Assembly: GCF_009833095.1 (NCBI RefSeq)
Contig: NZ_QRCB01000007.1
Span: forward strand, 47,183 to 111,182
From: Nitrosomonas sp. JL21
Lineage (GTDB): Bacteria; Pseudomonadota; Gammaproteobacteria; Burkholderiales; Nitrosomonadaceae
Direction: 5' to 3'
Length of the DNA stretch: 64,000 nucleotides
Below, one piece after another: positions 8,680-17,212 of the stretch (the stretch's first letter is position 1; every line of letters begins with the position of its first letter). The notes under the pieces are model-generated. The model made no database searches. It saw only the letters and a list, made by a program, of their open reading frames with translations, and was not told the origin of the DNA. The position numbers and the translations under genes are program-made.

Positions 8680-11600
8680 ATGAACATACTATTTTCTCGA
8701 CCACGGCAATGGTCATTTCTCAATCAACTTGTTTTTGTTTTATTTATTCAATTGCTTGCTACTCTTGCTAGTCCGGTGATGGCAAGGGAAGCAGAAAAAG
8801 CTGAATTCTCGTTGCATCTATTCCAACAGGGTTTGCCCATTGAAGACGCAGAATTAATCATCAGCAGTGAATCGTTTGACAAATCTACTGCAAAGCTGAT
8901 TTTTGAAGCAACGCCGACAACTTATTCATGGAAAGCGGGGGATGCGCCGCTTAGGACAAATTCAAACGGCAGCATTGCCGGAAAATTGCCTCCTGGATTT
9001 TACCAATTCACGATCAAAGCCGGAACGCGGGAATTCACGTTTGATCTGCCGTTGCGTTCGGCAGAAAACGTCCAAATCCTGGTGACTTTCTTCCCCAGCA
9101 AGAGAAAACCGCTGGTCAATATCGAAAGTTCTGCAGCAGGGATCGTGGCAGATGCCGGTGCAGTTGAAGCGGTCAGTCGTGATTCAGGCGAAGGAATGCT
9201 CACGGTGCAGGTGACATCAGCAGAAACTGGCAAACCGGTGAGGGATGTGCAGGTTTTTTTGAGTGGATTGAAGGAAAAATTGCGAACCGATGAGCAGGGT
9301 AAAGTAACGGTTGCTATTCCAACAGGCAATTATAGTGTTTCGCTTCTGCATAATGCCTATAGCAGTCAGACACAGGATGATGTCCGAATTGACAAGGCAC
9401 AGACTGCAAATCTCAGTTTCAAACTGACGCCCGCCGGCGTTGAACTGGCCGAATATGTAGTGCTGGAGCCCCACCTGGCTGGCACGATTGCGTCGGTTAT
9501 CGAGGAGCAGCGCACTGCACAGTCGGTAGCAACGGTTCTCGGGGCCGAGCAATTCAGCCGGGCTGGGGATAGCGATGCTGCAAGCGCCCTGCGCAGAGCT
9601 TCCGGATTGACGTTGGTAGGAGGCCAGTTCGTCTTTATTCGTGGCTTGGGTGAACGGTTCTCGACGACATTGGTCAATGGTGCAGCAGTACCCAGTCCTG
9701 ATCCTACCCGGCGCGTGGTGCCGATGGATCTTTTCCCGACGAATATTCTCGAAAGCGTTCTAGTTCAAAAAACGTATTCCCCCGATCGTCAAGCGGAGTT
9801 TGCAGGCGGTACGGTGGAATTGCGTACCCGCGGCATCCCCGATGCGTTTTTCTTCAACCTGAATCTGCAAGCCGGTGTCAATGATAATACGACCTTTCAG
9901 GACGGTCTGAATTACAAGGGCGGGGGAGCGGATTTTACCGGTTATGATGATGGGGCGCGGGCGATGCCTGACTCACTTGCAGACACCCTCAAGCACGGAA
10001 ATCTACAACCGGCGTCTGCATTCAATCCCACCGGCGTCACACCCGGCCAGCTCGAAAGAATTGGTGAAAACGTGTCAGGTGTCTGGGATGTGAATAGAAA
10101 TAAACGCGGCCCCGACACCGGTTTTCAAGCTTCGATGGGTGATAGCTTTTCGTTTGGCGATTTTAGGCTGGGTTATATCGCCGCTGCGGGCTGGAAGCAG
10201 GAATTCAGAAAGCAAAATGAGCGTAATCGGGAATTTGCCTCTGCCAAATTGGTTGAAACTCAAAACCTGGATGTGCAACGCTCGATGCGGGAAGTCGCGA
10301 TTACCGGATATGCGTCGACCGAATTGGAATATAAAGATGCTCATCGCTTATTTGCCCGAACGATGTTTTTACGTCAATCGATCGACGAAGCGCGATTATC
10401 GGAGGGATTTGTCGATGCGGAAACTACCGATATCCGCCGGACGAGATTACGATTTTTTTCCAATCAATTACTGGTGAATCAATTCGGTGGTGAGCACCGA
10501 TTCGATGGGTTGAAGGATTTCACTCTGAACTGGTTGTATACCGATGCGACCGCCAATCGGGATGAGCCTAAAACGCGCGATTATCGGTATGACTTGAGTC
10601 AACAGACCGGAAATTATTTGCTATCTCAAAAAGCAGATAGCACGTTGATTACGTATGCAGATTTAGTCGACAAAGATCAGAGCTGGCGAGTCGACGGAAA
10701 ATTGCCGCTGCAACTTGCTCCTCAACATCGATTGACGCTGAGTGGCGGCTTTATTTCGCAAACTAAAAGCAGGGATGCAAGTTCCCGGCGGTTCAGCTAC
10801 TTCAGGTTCGGGCCGGATGCGTCCAATCAGGCCATCATCGGTCAGCCTTCTCTCGAGAGCATCTTGCAGCCTCAATATATCGGCGCAAATGGATTCCAGC
10901 TTCGCGACGTGACGCGCAAAAGCGATCAATATACCGCTTCCCAGGATTTATGGGCTTATTATGGCAAGTTGGATCTCATGTCATTTGATCGAATCAATGT
11001 CACCGGCGGTTTGCGATGGGAAGACAACGACCAGCGAGTGAATACGTTCTTGAGGAGCTTGCCGACAACGGCGCAATTGAATCGTGTCGACATGCTTCCT
11101 TCCGTAGTGGCAACTTTTTTTCTGACCGACAAACAGCAGTTGCGGGCCGGATTCAGTCAAACGCTGTCACGGCCTGATTTCCGCGAACTCTCCTCAGCGC
11201 CGTTTTTTGATATGAATACCAATCAGGAGACGGTCGGAAATCCGGAGCTGAAACAAACCGCGATAACCAATTGGGATTTGCGTTGGGAATATTATTTATC
11301 GCCAACCGAGAATATTTTTGCCGGCTTCTTCTGGAAAGATTTGATCAATCCGATCGAATTGGTCGCTCAACCGGGCACTGGTGCATTGAATACTTATCAG
11401 AATGCCCAAAAAGCGCATGTTTATGGTTTCGAGTGGGAAATCATGAAGAAATTGGATTTCGTGCATCCGTCATTGCAGAATTTTTATGTCGGGGGCAACT
11501 ATACCTGGTCTCAATCCAATGTCGAGTTGACGGCACAGAATCTCATCGCCCAAACGACCAATCATCGGCCATTGCAGGGGCATTCCGAACACATCTTGAA

Positions 11601-11892
11601 TGCTCAGGTTGGATATGACAATCCCAAATGGAAGACTCAGGCAACGCTACTGTACAACGTGTCCAGTCAGCGCATCATGGCGGCGGGTGTGCAGACTGCG
11701 CCCGATAAATATGAGCAACCCGTGCATCAATTGGATTTTGTCGTTAGCCAAAACGTATACAAAGGATTTTCGGCGCAGCTCAGCGCGCAAAACTTGCTGG
11801 ATGACGATATACGCATTACACAAGGCGATGAAATTGCCCGCCAGTATCGCCGCGGACGCTTCTTCAATTTAAGTGTGCGTTTGGCGTATTGA
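8680..11892 (+). CDS. Large TonB-dependent outer-membrane receptor with N-terminal extension
   Basis: A 1070-residue TonB-dependent receptor. The signal peptide ends near ASPVMA (about residue 35). Two carboxypeptidase-regulatory-like or Ig-like modules follow (about 40-140 and 165-250; VTSAETGKPVRDVQVFLSG), then a TonB-box-like EYVVLEP near 257. Next come a plug (about 265-400; SDAASALRRASGLTLVGGQFVFIRGLGERF, PDRQAEFAGGTVEL) and a long beta-barrel ending in the typical aromatic tail RRGRFFNLSVRLAY. No iron-siderophore feature is visible. Its place next to the TonB motor genes, in a Pho-box-rich locus beside PhoX, suggests a phosphate-containing ligand; this is inference. A GAGGAGG motif lies about 16 bases before the ATG. 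Confidence 0.88.
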   Translation: MNILFSRPRQWSFLNQLVFVLFIQLLATLASPVMAREAEKAEFSLHLFQQGLPIEDAELIISSESFDKSTAKLIFEATPTTYSWKAGDAPLRTNSNGSIAGKLPPGFYQFTIKAGTREFTFDLPLRSAENVQILVTFFPSKRKPLVNIESSAAGIVADAGAVEAVSRDSGEGMLTVQVTSAETGKPVRDVQVFLSGLKEKLRTDEQGKVTVAIPTGNYSVSLLHNAYSSQTQDDVRIDKAQTANLSFKLTPAGVELAEYVVLEPHLAGTIASVIEEQRTAQSVATVLGAEQFSRAGDSDAASALRRASGLTLVGGQFVFIRGLGERFSTTLVNGAAVPSPDPTRRVVPMDLFPTNILESVLVQKTYSPDRQAEFAGGTVELRTRGIPDAFFFNLNLQAGVNDNTTFQDGLNYKGGGADFTGYDDGARAMPDSLADTLKHGNLQPASAFNPTGVTPGQLERIGENVSGVWDVNRNKRGPDTGFQASMGDSFSFGDFRLGYIAAAGWKQEFRKQNERNREFASAKLVETQNLDVQRSMREVAITGYASTELEYKDAHRLFARTMFLRQSIDEARLSEGFVDAETTDIRRTRLRFFSNQLLVNQFGGEHRFDGLKDFTLNWLYTDATANRDEPKTRDYRYDLSQQTGNYLLSQKADSTLITYADLVDKDQSWRVDGKLPLQLAPQHRLTLSGGFISQTKSRDASSRRFSYFRFGPDASNQAIIGQPSLESILQPQYIGANGFQLRDVTRKSDQYTASQDLWAYYGKLDLMSFDRINVTGGLRWEDNDQRVNTFLRSLPTTAQLNRVDMLPSVVATFFLTDKQQLRAGFSQTLSRPDFRELSSAPFFDMNTNQETVGNPELKQTAITNWDLRWEYYLSPTENIFAGFFWKDLINPIELVAQPGTGALNTYQNAQKAHVYGFEWEIMKKLDFVHPSLQNFYVGGNYTWSQSNVELTAQNLIAQTTNHRPLQGHSEHILNAQVGYDNPKWKTQATLLYNVSSQRIMAAGVQTAPDKYEQPVHQLDFVVSQNVYKGFSAQLSAQNLLDDDIRITQGDEIARQYRRGRFFNLSVRLAY

Positions 11893-12128
11893 TGAAGTGT
11901 GCCAATTGGCATCAAAAAACGATAGTAATTTCACAAGTCATGAGACCCAATTCAACACGCCCACGATCTCTTGGATCGTTGTGACGCTTAGAAATAAGCG
12001 CTTGGGTCAAGCGGTAGATCTACACACTAAGAGGGGAGTGCAGATAAAGAAAGGAGACAAGCTTTGATCGAAACATCCCTTTCAATGCAGGAAATGAATA
12101 CCCATATATCTCATCGGCTTGGACACGA

Positions 12129-13445
12129 TCAATCTTTCGAGGGTTTCCGGCCGATAGCCATGGTTTTGTCGTTGCCGGTTTCTGAATGCTGGATATTCAC
12201 AAACAGCGTATGCGGATCTTTCCCGAAATAAATACCGGTTCCTTCCGCTGTTTTGTCCTTCAGAGAAGCAAATAAATACACGCCATCGCTGTAGCCATCG
12301 CCATCCTCATCGGGCTTGGCCACCCATATGTCGCTATTGTCATTATCTTCAACGATCCATAAATTTCCGTCTGGGCCATTGGCCAGATTATCCGGACGCA
12401 TTAAACCGGTAACACCCGGTGTTGTGCTGGTGGGTTTTACTTCGACAGGGACATTGATGCCTGGTTGAACAAAATAACTCACGCTGGGCTTGGGTCCCAG
12501 TTTCACTGCGAGTATGGCGCCTGGGCCATCGATATTGGCGGGATTGGTGGCATCTTCGCAGGTCAAAGCTGCATACAGTGTATTTCGAATGCGCTCCAGA
12601 TCTTCGGGCCGGCAAAAAGATGTCGCATTCGCAGATTGAGCGGCGACTCTGGCATTGATTTGAACTTGATTCATATCCAGAGCCACCCAGTCGGCTTCCC
12701 CTGTTTTCATACCATTTTTGACGCGAAGAGCATACAACTGACCACTCCCCAGGTCGCCGTAGTTCTTGGGAATGAATTTGTAAATCGATCCTTTCCGGTC
12801 TTCGTCGATCACATAGACATTTCCTTCTTCGTCAACTTCAATGCCTTCATGTGCCAAAGACCCGAGCATGGGGCGAACTTGGATGTCTTTGACGATCATC
12901 GGGGCATCTTTCTTGAATTTCATTTCGTACAGCATGCCACTTTGCGCTTGTGGCACGTCAGGGTCGGGTAATTGCGCACTGATGGTTTCTTCGCCAAACA
13001 GTATGGATCTCCACGGCGTCCAGACCAAGCCATCCAACGCTTCCCAATCCGATCGCTGTGCGAGAATCTGGGCTTTTCCGGTTTTTAAATCCACCACCGA
13101 TACTGCGCCTCCTGCATAGGGATCTGCGCCGGGACGTACTTCGTGAGTACGATAAAGATACCGGCCGGCATGCTTTCCCGTTTCATTGACGGTGTTCATA
13201 TCATTCCAATCATTAGAATTGGGATAAATATCCAAATCTGACTCGTCAGAAACAATCGATTGGGTAAATCCTTTTGGAATTACCCAGGGTTCACTGTTGA
13301 GAATTGCTGGATCAGATGTCGTTTGTTGATAAGCTGAAGCAGCGAGAGGTTTGAATTTCATCGGGCCGTTGACAAAATCCGCACCTGCATAGACCCATGT
13401 GGTCAGTGCAGCGCAAACGGGTATGGTCAGCATTGATTTGTTCAT
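12129..13445 (-). CDS. phoX: PhoX-family (DUF839) secreted phosphatase
   Basis: A 438-residue protein of the PhoX/DUF839 beta-propeller family, calcium- and iron-dependent phosphatases that release phosphate from phosphoesters. Visible signatures are HEGIEVDEEGNVYVIDED, SFCRPEDLE, RPDNLANGPDGNLWIVEDND and TLFVNIQHSE. The start at 13445 is preceded by GGAG; an in-frame ATG at 13457 lies upstream of that ribosome site. The signal peptide is a plain Sec type (MNKSMLTIPVCAALTTWVYA). Classical PhoX is Tat-exported with a twin-arginine leader and is longer (above 600 residues), so this is a shorter branch and activity needs proof. A tandem Pho-box array lies upstream. Confidence 0.78.
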   Translation of the reverse strand: MNKSMLTIPVCAALTTWVYAGADFVNGPMKFKPLAASAYQQTTSDPAILNSEPWVIPKGFTQSIVSDESDLDIYPNSNDWNDMNTVNETGKHAGRYLYRTHEVRPGADPYAGGAVSVVDLKTGKAQILAQRSDWEALDGLVWTPWRSILFGEETISAQLPDPDVPQAQSGMLYEMKFKKDAPMIVKDIQVRPMLGSLAHEGIEVDEEGNVYVIDEDRKGSIYKFIPKNYGDLGSGQLYALRVKNGMKTGEADWVALDMNQVQINARVAAQSANATSFCRPEDLERIRNTLYAALTCEDATNPANIDGPGAILAVKLGPKPSVSYFVQPGINVPVEVKPTSTTPGVTGLMRPDNLANGPDGNLWIVEDNDNSDIWVAKPDEDGDGYSDGVYLFASLKDKTAEGTGIYFGKDPHTLFVNIQHSETGNDKTMAIGRKPSKD

Positions 13446-13531
13446 AATTTTCTCCATTTTGATTTGTGATTACGCGGAACAAAGAAACGATAAGTAAGTG
13501 TGGTACTTTTCGTCAGCGCAACTGTATCTCG

Positions 13532-13587
13532 GCAATATGAAAGCTTGATGTCATCGAAATGAATTTTTCATGAATGCACTATGACAG
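13532..13587 (-). promoter_or_regulatory. Tandem Pho boxes upstream of phoX
   Basis: Reading the minus strand from 13587, heptamers at exact 11-base steps are CTGTCAT (13587-13581, a perfect consensus half), CATTCAT (13576-13570), AATTCAT (13565-13559) and ATGACAT (13554-13548). Ten bases beyond the last is TATTGC (13537-13532), a weak -10. Four phased heptamers are unlikely by chance. The phoX start lies about 90 bases downstream. Confidence 0.68.
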
Positions 13588-13901
13588 TTATGTCTAGGAA
13601 AACTCAGATTTTTTACCTATTGAGTTCGTTGATGAATTGCTGGAATTCATTGGACGGCATTATTCAATACTGATAGGAGATTCACATAGTGTAGAAATTG
13701 GTTAAACAGGAAAGCTAATCGCTCAATCCACGGTGCCTTCAGACGACATTGGGCAAATGCAGCATTTGGCCATTTTCTGAAATGACCACAAGCATAGGAA
13801 TAGGTTTTTTCATGTTCAGCATGCATTAATTTTCTGTTGAGTATAGTGACACTCACCCGATGGTAAAACTGATCAACGGAATCAAGAAAAGGGGGAGAAT
13901 C
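13588..13901. other. Gap between phoX regulatory region and small secreted gene
   Basis: About 310 bases without a convincing gene. A 69-codon minus-strand frame at 13647-13856 has no ribosome site and no recognisable sequence. A promoter for the gene at 13902 should lie here but no clear element was found. Confidence 0.4.
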
Positions 13902-14180
13902 ATGAAAAAACTATTCATTCTGACAGTTGCAATCCTGTTGTTATGCGGTTTTCGCGCACCCAACGGCAATATCATTTCCAAAGGAGAGCTTTCGGATAAG
14001 TTATTAATCAATCTCGGAGAGCCTCATGTTCGTACTGACTTGGGATTGATTCAAACCCGGGCATTTGGAGGAATTCTGTTTGTCAAACGGGAAGTATGGA
14101 GCTATCGAATTGATGAGTACAATTATCGATTCGTCATCCAAAATGGCCAAATTGTCGATGAGCATTGGTCAAGGTTTTAA
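13902..14180 (+). CDS. Small secreted protein, unknown (DUF2845/SmpA-like)
   Basis: A 92-residue protein starting at ATG 13902 with a strong GGGGGAG ribosome site. The signal peptide is MKKLFILTVAILLLCGFRAP; Cys15 followed by Gly could be a lipid attachment site, but the lipobox (LLLC) is marginal. The mature part has the pattern SDKLLINLGEPHVRTDLG ... REVWSYRIDEYNYRFVIQNGQIVDEHW. This is reminiscent of small DUF2845 or BamE/SmpA-like periplasmic domains, in which a GxP(x)R turn precedes a beta-hairpin. The resemblance is weak. It lies between phoX and the beta-helix gene inside the Pho locus. Confidence 0.6.
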   Translation: MKKLFILTVAILLLCGFRAPNGNIISKGELSDKLLINLGEPHVRTDLGLIQTRAFGGILFVKREVWSYRIDEYNYRFVIQNGQIVDEHWSRF

Positions 14181-14309
14181 CCGGATAAAAGTCTGATTTT
14201 TTCAACTCGTACATCTATTTTGCTGGCAAAGTGGATGCTCCAAACTTTCACTCGACTTCAACCTGCCTGCACGTCATTCGCTACCTTTTTCAGAGCTTCT
14301 TCAGTAGGT

Positions 14310-14353
14310 ATGACATATAAATGTAATGGTATTGTCATATCCACCTGTTAGAT
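14310..14353 (+). promoter_or_regulatory. Pho box array and -10 upstream of beta-helix gene
   Basis: Heptamers at 11-base steps are ATGACAT (14310-14316), ATGTAAT (14321-14327) and TTGTCAT (14332-14338), the last matching the CTGTCAT consensus at six of seven positions. A possible -10, TTAGAT (14348-14353), begins 9 bases after the array, close to the spacing of PhoB-activated promoters. The start codon follows at 14395 behind GGAGGTGGG. Confidence 0.66.
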
Positions 14354-14394
14354 TGACCCACCTTAAATAACAATTAACTGGAGGTGGGTAAATC

Positions 14395-16008
14395 ATGTAT
14401 CACATACAATGTATTAAAAAAAATTTTTTAGCCTTATCTGCAGTGCTTGCAACTGGCGTTGCAAGCACTGCAGACGCCGCGACAGCAACCTTTGATCCTG
14501 CGACTGGAATAGTCAATCTTCCAATTGTCGAGGTGCTCAGCGAAGAATCCTCTGCATTCTATAGCGCACAACTACAACTCAATGGAAGTGAATTGCAATT
14601 GACTGCGGCAGCGCCCATCGCCGCAACAACAGGACAACGCAACGTATTCGATTTCGACACGCTTTCAGTTCATGTGCCATCGGTCACCGTAGGCGCAGAT
14701 GATTTCTACGTTAAATTGAAATTAGTGCCAGGATCTGACCCATTACGCTTCACTATTGATCAATTAGCCGATAATGCATTCAAAGGGTGCCCAAGTTTTG
14801 CGCAACCTGGCGCTTCAGCAAACTCGTGTAGTTTAAGCGGGACGATTACATCCGATGTTACTTTAACAAAGAACATCGAGTGGGTACTTCAAGGTCCAGT
14901 GTATGTAGGTGGCGACAATACGCAAAGTGCTACATTGACCATCAACCCGGGTACAAAAATAATCGGTGTAGGCGGATCAGGGGATCAAGCCGCTTATTTA
15001 TGGATACGGCGCGGCTCAAGAATCATGGCTGAAGGCACGCCCGATAATCCGATTGTGATGACGGGCCCGAGTGAATTAGTTGCAGGAGAATGGGGCGGCT
15101 TATTGATTTCAGGTAATGCGCCGGTGAATGGATGCAATGCAGGCGTTCCTCTATGTGAAGTTCCTTTCGAGGCCATTGTCAGTGAGCTATATGGCGGCAA
15201 CGACCCAACCGATAATAGCGGCGTCATCAAATATACCCAAATTCGGTATGCCGGCAGTGCCGTGCGTCAAGACGAGGAACTCAACGGTTTTACACTGAAT
15301 GGCGTAGGTTCAGGAACGCTGATCGACTATGTGCAAGTGCATGAAGGTTTGGATGATGGCGTCGAAGTCTTCGGAGGCACTGTTCAGATGAAGCACTTGG
15401 TGCTGACCAATATTCAGGATGATTCTCTCGATTGGACAAATGGATGGCAAGGCCGGGTACAATTTGCCTTGATCAAGCAGGCGGCGGCGATCGGCGATCG
15501 TGGCATTGAAGCGGATAATAATGAGAAGAATCACGATGATGCTCCTCGCGCTCAGCCCATTCTATCCAATCTCACGATACTGGGCCGCGTGGGCGATACC
15601 GCTACTCAAGGTATTTTATTGCGTCGTGGAACCGGAGCCAATATCTGGAATTCTGTCATTGTAGGTTCTCCCGTTTGCTTAATGATCGATGGTGAGAGAA
15701 CTTTCGCCAATGCAGGTACACCGGGCAATTTGACAGGATCCCTGACCATTCAGAACTCGTATGTTAACTGCGCGACTAATTTCGCTGATGGTGAAGGAGC
15801 TGCTTTTACTACTTCTGATTGGTTTCTATCACAGTTGAATAAGGCCGAAGATCCACTGCTGAGCGGCTACTTACCGACAACCGGTTCTCCATTGACATTG
15901 GGCGGGGCTCCGGTGAGCGATGCTTTCTTTTCTCCGGTCGATTATGCCGGTGCATTCAAGGATTCCAATAGTGACTGGACTAAAGAATGGACTGTCAATT
16001 TCAATTGA
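14395..16008 (+). CDS. Secreted right-handed beta-helix protein
   Basis: A 537-residue secreted protein. Signal peptide MYHIQCIKKNFLALSAVLATGVASTADA is followed by a beta-rich domain (about 30-140) and a right-handed beta-helix region (about 160-450). The helix carries the hallmark NPIVMTGPSELVAGEWGGLLISGNAPVNGCN and turns such as GVIKYTQIRYAGS, GTLIDYVQVHEGLDDGVEVFGGTVQMKHLVL and DDSLDWTNGWQGRVQFALIKQ. Proteins with this signature are often encoded beside TonB-dependent receptors that have carboxypeptidase-like N-termini, as is the receptor in this locus. It may be a surface partner or ligand-binding protein of that receptor. No enzyme motif is seen. Four Cys (two close pairs) could form disulfides. 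A Pho-box array lies upstream. Confidence 0.74.
   Translation: MYHIQCIKKNFLALSAVLATGVASTADAATATFDPATGIVNLPIVEVLSEESSAFYSAQLQLNGSELQLTAAAPIAATTGQRNVFDFDTLSVHVPSVTVGADDFYVKLKLVPGSDPLRFTIDQLADNAFKGCPSFAQPGASANSCSLSGTITSDVTLTKNIEWVLQGPVYVGGDNTQSATLTINPGTKIIGVGGSGDQAAYLWIRRGSRIMAEGTPDNPIVMTGPSELVAGEWGGLLISGNAPVNGCNAGVPLCEVPFEAIVSELYGGNDPTDNSGVIKYTQIRYAGSAVRQDEELNGFTLNGVGSGTLIDYVQVHEGLDDGVEVFGGTVQMKHLVLTNIQDDSLDWTNGWQGRVQFALIKQAAAIGDRGIEADNNEKNHDDAPRAQPILSNLTILGRVGDTATQGILLRRGTGANIWNSVIVGSPVCLMIDGERTFANAGTPGNLTGSLTIQNSYVNCATNFADGEGAAFTTSDWFLSQLNKAEDPLLSGYLPTTGSPLTLGGAPVSDAFFSPVDYAGAFKDSNSDWTKEWTVNFN
14437..14474 (+). repeat. Perfect 16-bp inverted repeat inside the signal-peptide codons
   Basis: Arms 14437-14452 (TCTGCAGTGCTTGCAA) and 14459-14474 are exact reverse complements with a six-base loop. 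They lie 43-80 bases after the ATG of the beta-helix gene, within codons for SAVLATGVASTADA. In the mRNA this would be a very stable hairpin near the start of translation. Confidence 0.9.
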
Positions 16009-16064
16009 TCGCAGAATTTCGGGTAATCGATTTCTTTGATTGATTCTTCCGAACCTACCTCGAT

Positions 16065-16108
16065 AACTGCTGAATTTTCAATATGATTCAGCAGTTTTCA
16101 AATTTTCG
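16065..16108 (+). terminator. Hairpin terminator after beta-helix gene
   Basis: Arms AACTGCTGAAT (16065-16075) and ATTCAGCAGTT (16086-16096) form an 11-bp stem with a 10-base loop, followed by TTCAAATTTT. It lies about 60 bases after the stop codon. The U-tract is imperfect, so efficiency is uncertain. Confidence 0.6.
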
Positions 16109-16190
16109 TAATAGCTTTTTATGACTTTGACGATTTATCGAGTCAATGCTGGTGGCTGCAAAGCCGCATCATGAAACGGAAGGCAAAAAC

Positions 16191-17075
16191 TTAATCGCTT
16201 ATCTCTTCTGCGATGACAAGAAATTCATTTTGCGAACCGCAAATTCTTTCCTGAGCCAGCTTTGCATCGGACTCAGAAATTCCGAGTTCATCCAGAAGTG
16301 CTGCCGTTGCCACGTTGGAACATCCATCAGGATTGGGTTGATTCGACAACAGGCGTTTGGCGACGGCGATGAGTTTGACATACGCTGCGTGATTACCCGA
16401 ATAATCAGGGAAATGCTGCTCAGCCACGGCCGTCATGATTTCTTCAGGCAGGTTCCAAGCTTTGATCAGATACATCCCTATCGTGTCATAAGCGATTCCA
16501 AACGTATGCAATTGCAATGCGCGTGCATTAAGCTCCGGATGCCGCGAAACGAGATTGTTCAGGAATGAGAATTCTCTGGGATACAGATGTCCGAACAGTA
16601 GATGCCCGAAGTTATGGAATAACCCATTCAAGTAGGCGAGATCGCAATTGATCAAATCCTTATTTGCCATTTTCTGGCACAGTTCCGAACCGAGTGTCGC
16701 ACAGGCCAGCGCTTGACTCCAGATACGGACCCGGCCCAGGGCGCCATCATTAGGCAACTTGAAGCAACCGGCAGAAATTGTGCATAGCGTCAGATTAAGC
16801 GCGGTATTGAAGCCCAACACCAGCGTAATGGCATGATGCACCGAGCTGATCCGGTCGCCATAGCCAAAAATGGACATTCGCGCATATTTCATGATGAAAG
16901 CGGTCAGGCTCGGGTCTTTCTCGATGAGACTGGTCAGTCGTTCAATATTGGCGTCCGGATCGTTGCGGAGCTTCAGAAGCTGTTGGGTTGTTTCGGGCAG
17001 GGGAGGAAGCTGTGAGACGTGTTGCAGGGTTCGACGAAGATTATGGCTGAATTCTAATTTGTTAAGCACTAGCAT
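16191..17075 (-). CDS. HDOD domain signalling protein
   Basis: A 294-residue protein consisting mainly of one HDOD domain (about 10-210). The pattern is LPPLPETTQQLLKLRNDPDANIERLTSLIEKDPSLTAFIMKYA, then AITLVLGFNTALNLTL, then LNGLFHNFGHLLFGHLYPREF. In HDOD proteins the HD-phosphohydrolase metal ligands are partly lost; here the HD pair is HN (LFHNFGH). It therefore probably acts in regulation rather than as a phosphodiesterase. No signal peptide or membrane segment is present. It stands alone and converges on the beta-helix gene terminator. Confidence 0.8.
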   Translation of the reverse strand: MLVLNKLEFSHNLRRTLQHVSQLPPLPETTQQLLKLRNDPDANIERLTSLIEKDPSLTAFIMKYARMSIFGYGDRISSVHHAITLVLGFNTALNLTLCTISAGCFKLPNDGALGRVRIWSQALACATLGSELCQKMANKDLINCDLAYLNGLFHNFGHLLFGHLYPREFSFLNNLVSRHPELNARALQLHTFGIAYDTIGMYLIKAWNLPEEIMTAVAEQHFPDYSGNHAAYVKLIAVAKRLLSNQPNPDGCSNVATAALLDELGISESDAKLAQERICGSQNEFLVIAEEISD

Positions 17076-17212
17076 TTGATTAATCTTCTTTAATTGACAT
17101 TTGGCAATAATTGGTCATGGGCGTGAAGTACATGAGTTCAGTTTTTATGCTTAACAATATAAAAAAATATCTCCTCTATAACGGTGGGTCTCTTGTTTTC
17201 TTTACAGCAAAG

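Noticed and set aside
8501..8716. Minus-strand 71-codon frame between the TPR and receptor genes
   Set aside because: Part of it reads protein-like (DKDKFLVVGSKRMFKAG), but it overlaps the receptor start and the TPR end, has no ribosome site and matches no family I know.
11873..12067. Plus-strand 64-codon frame after the receptor gene
   Set aside because: It begins inside the receptor gene and has no ribosome site or recognisable motif.
13647..13856. Minus-strand 69-codon frame upstream of phoX
   Set aside because: No ribosome site and low-complexity, unfamiliar sequence; treated as non-coding.
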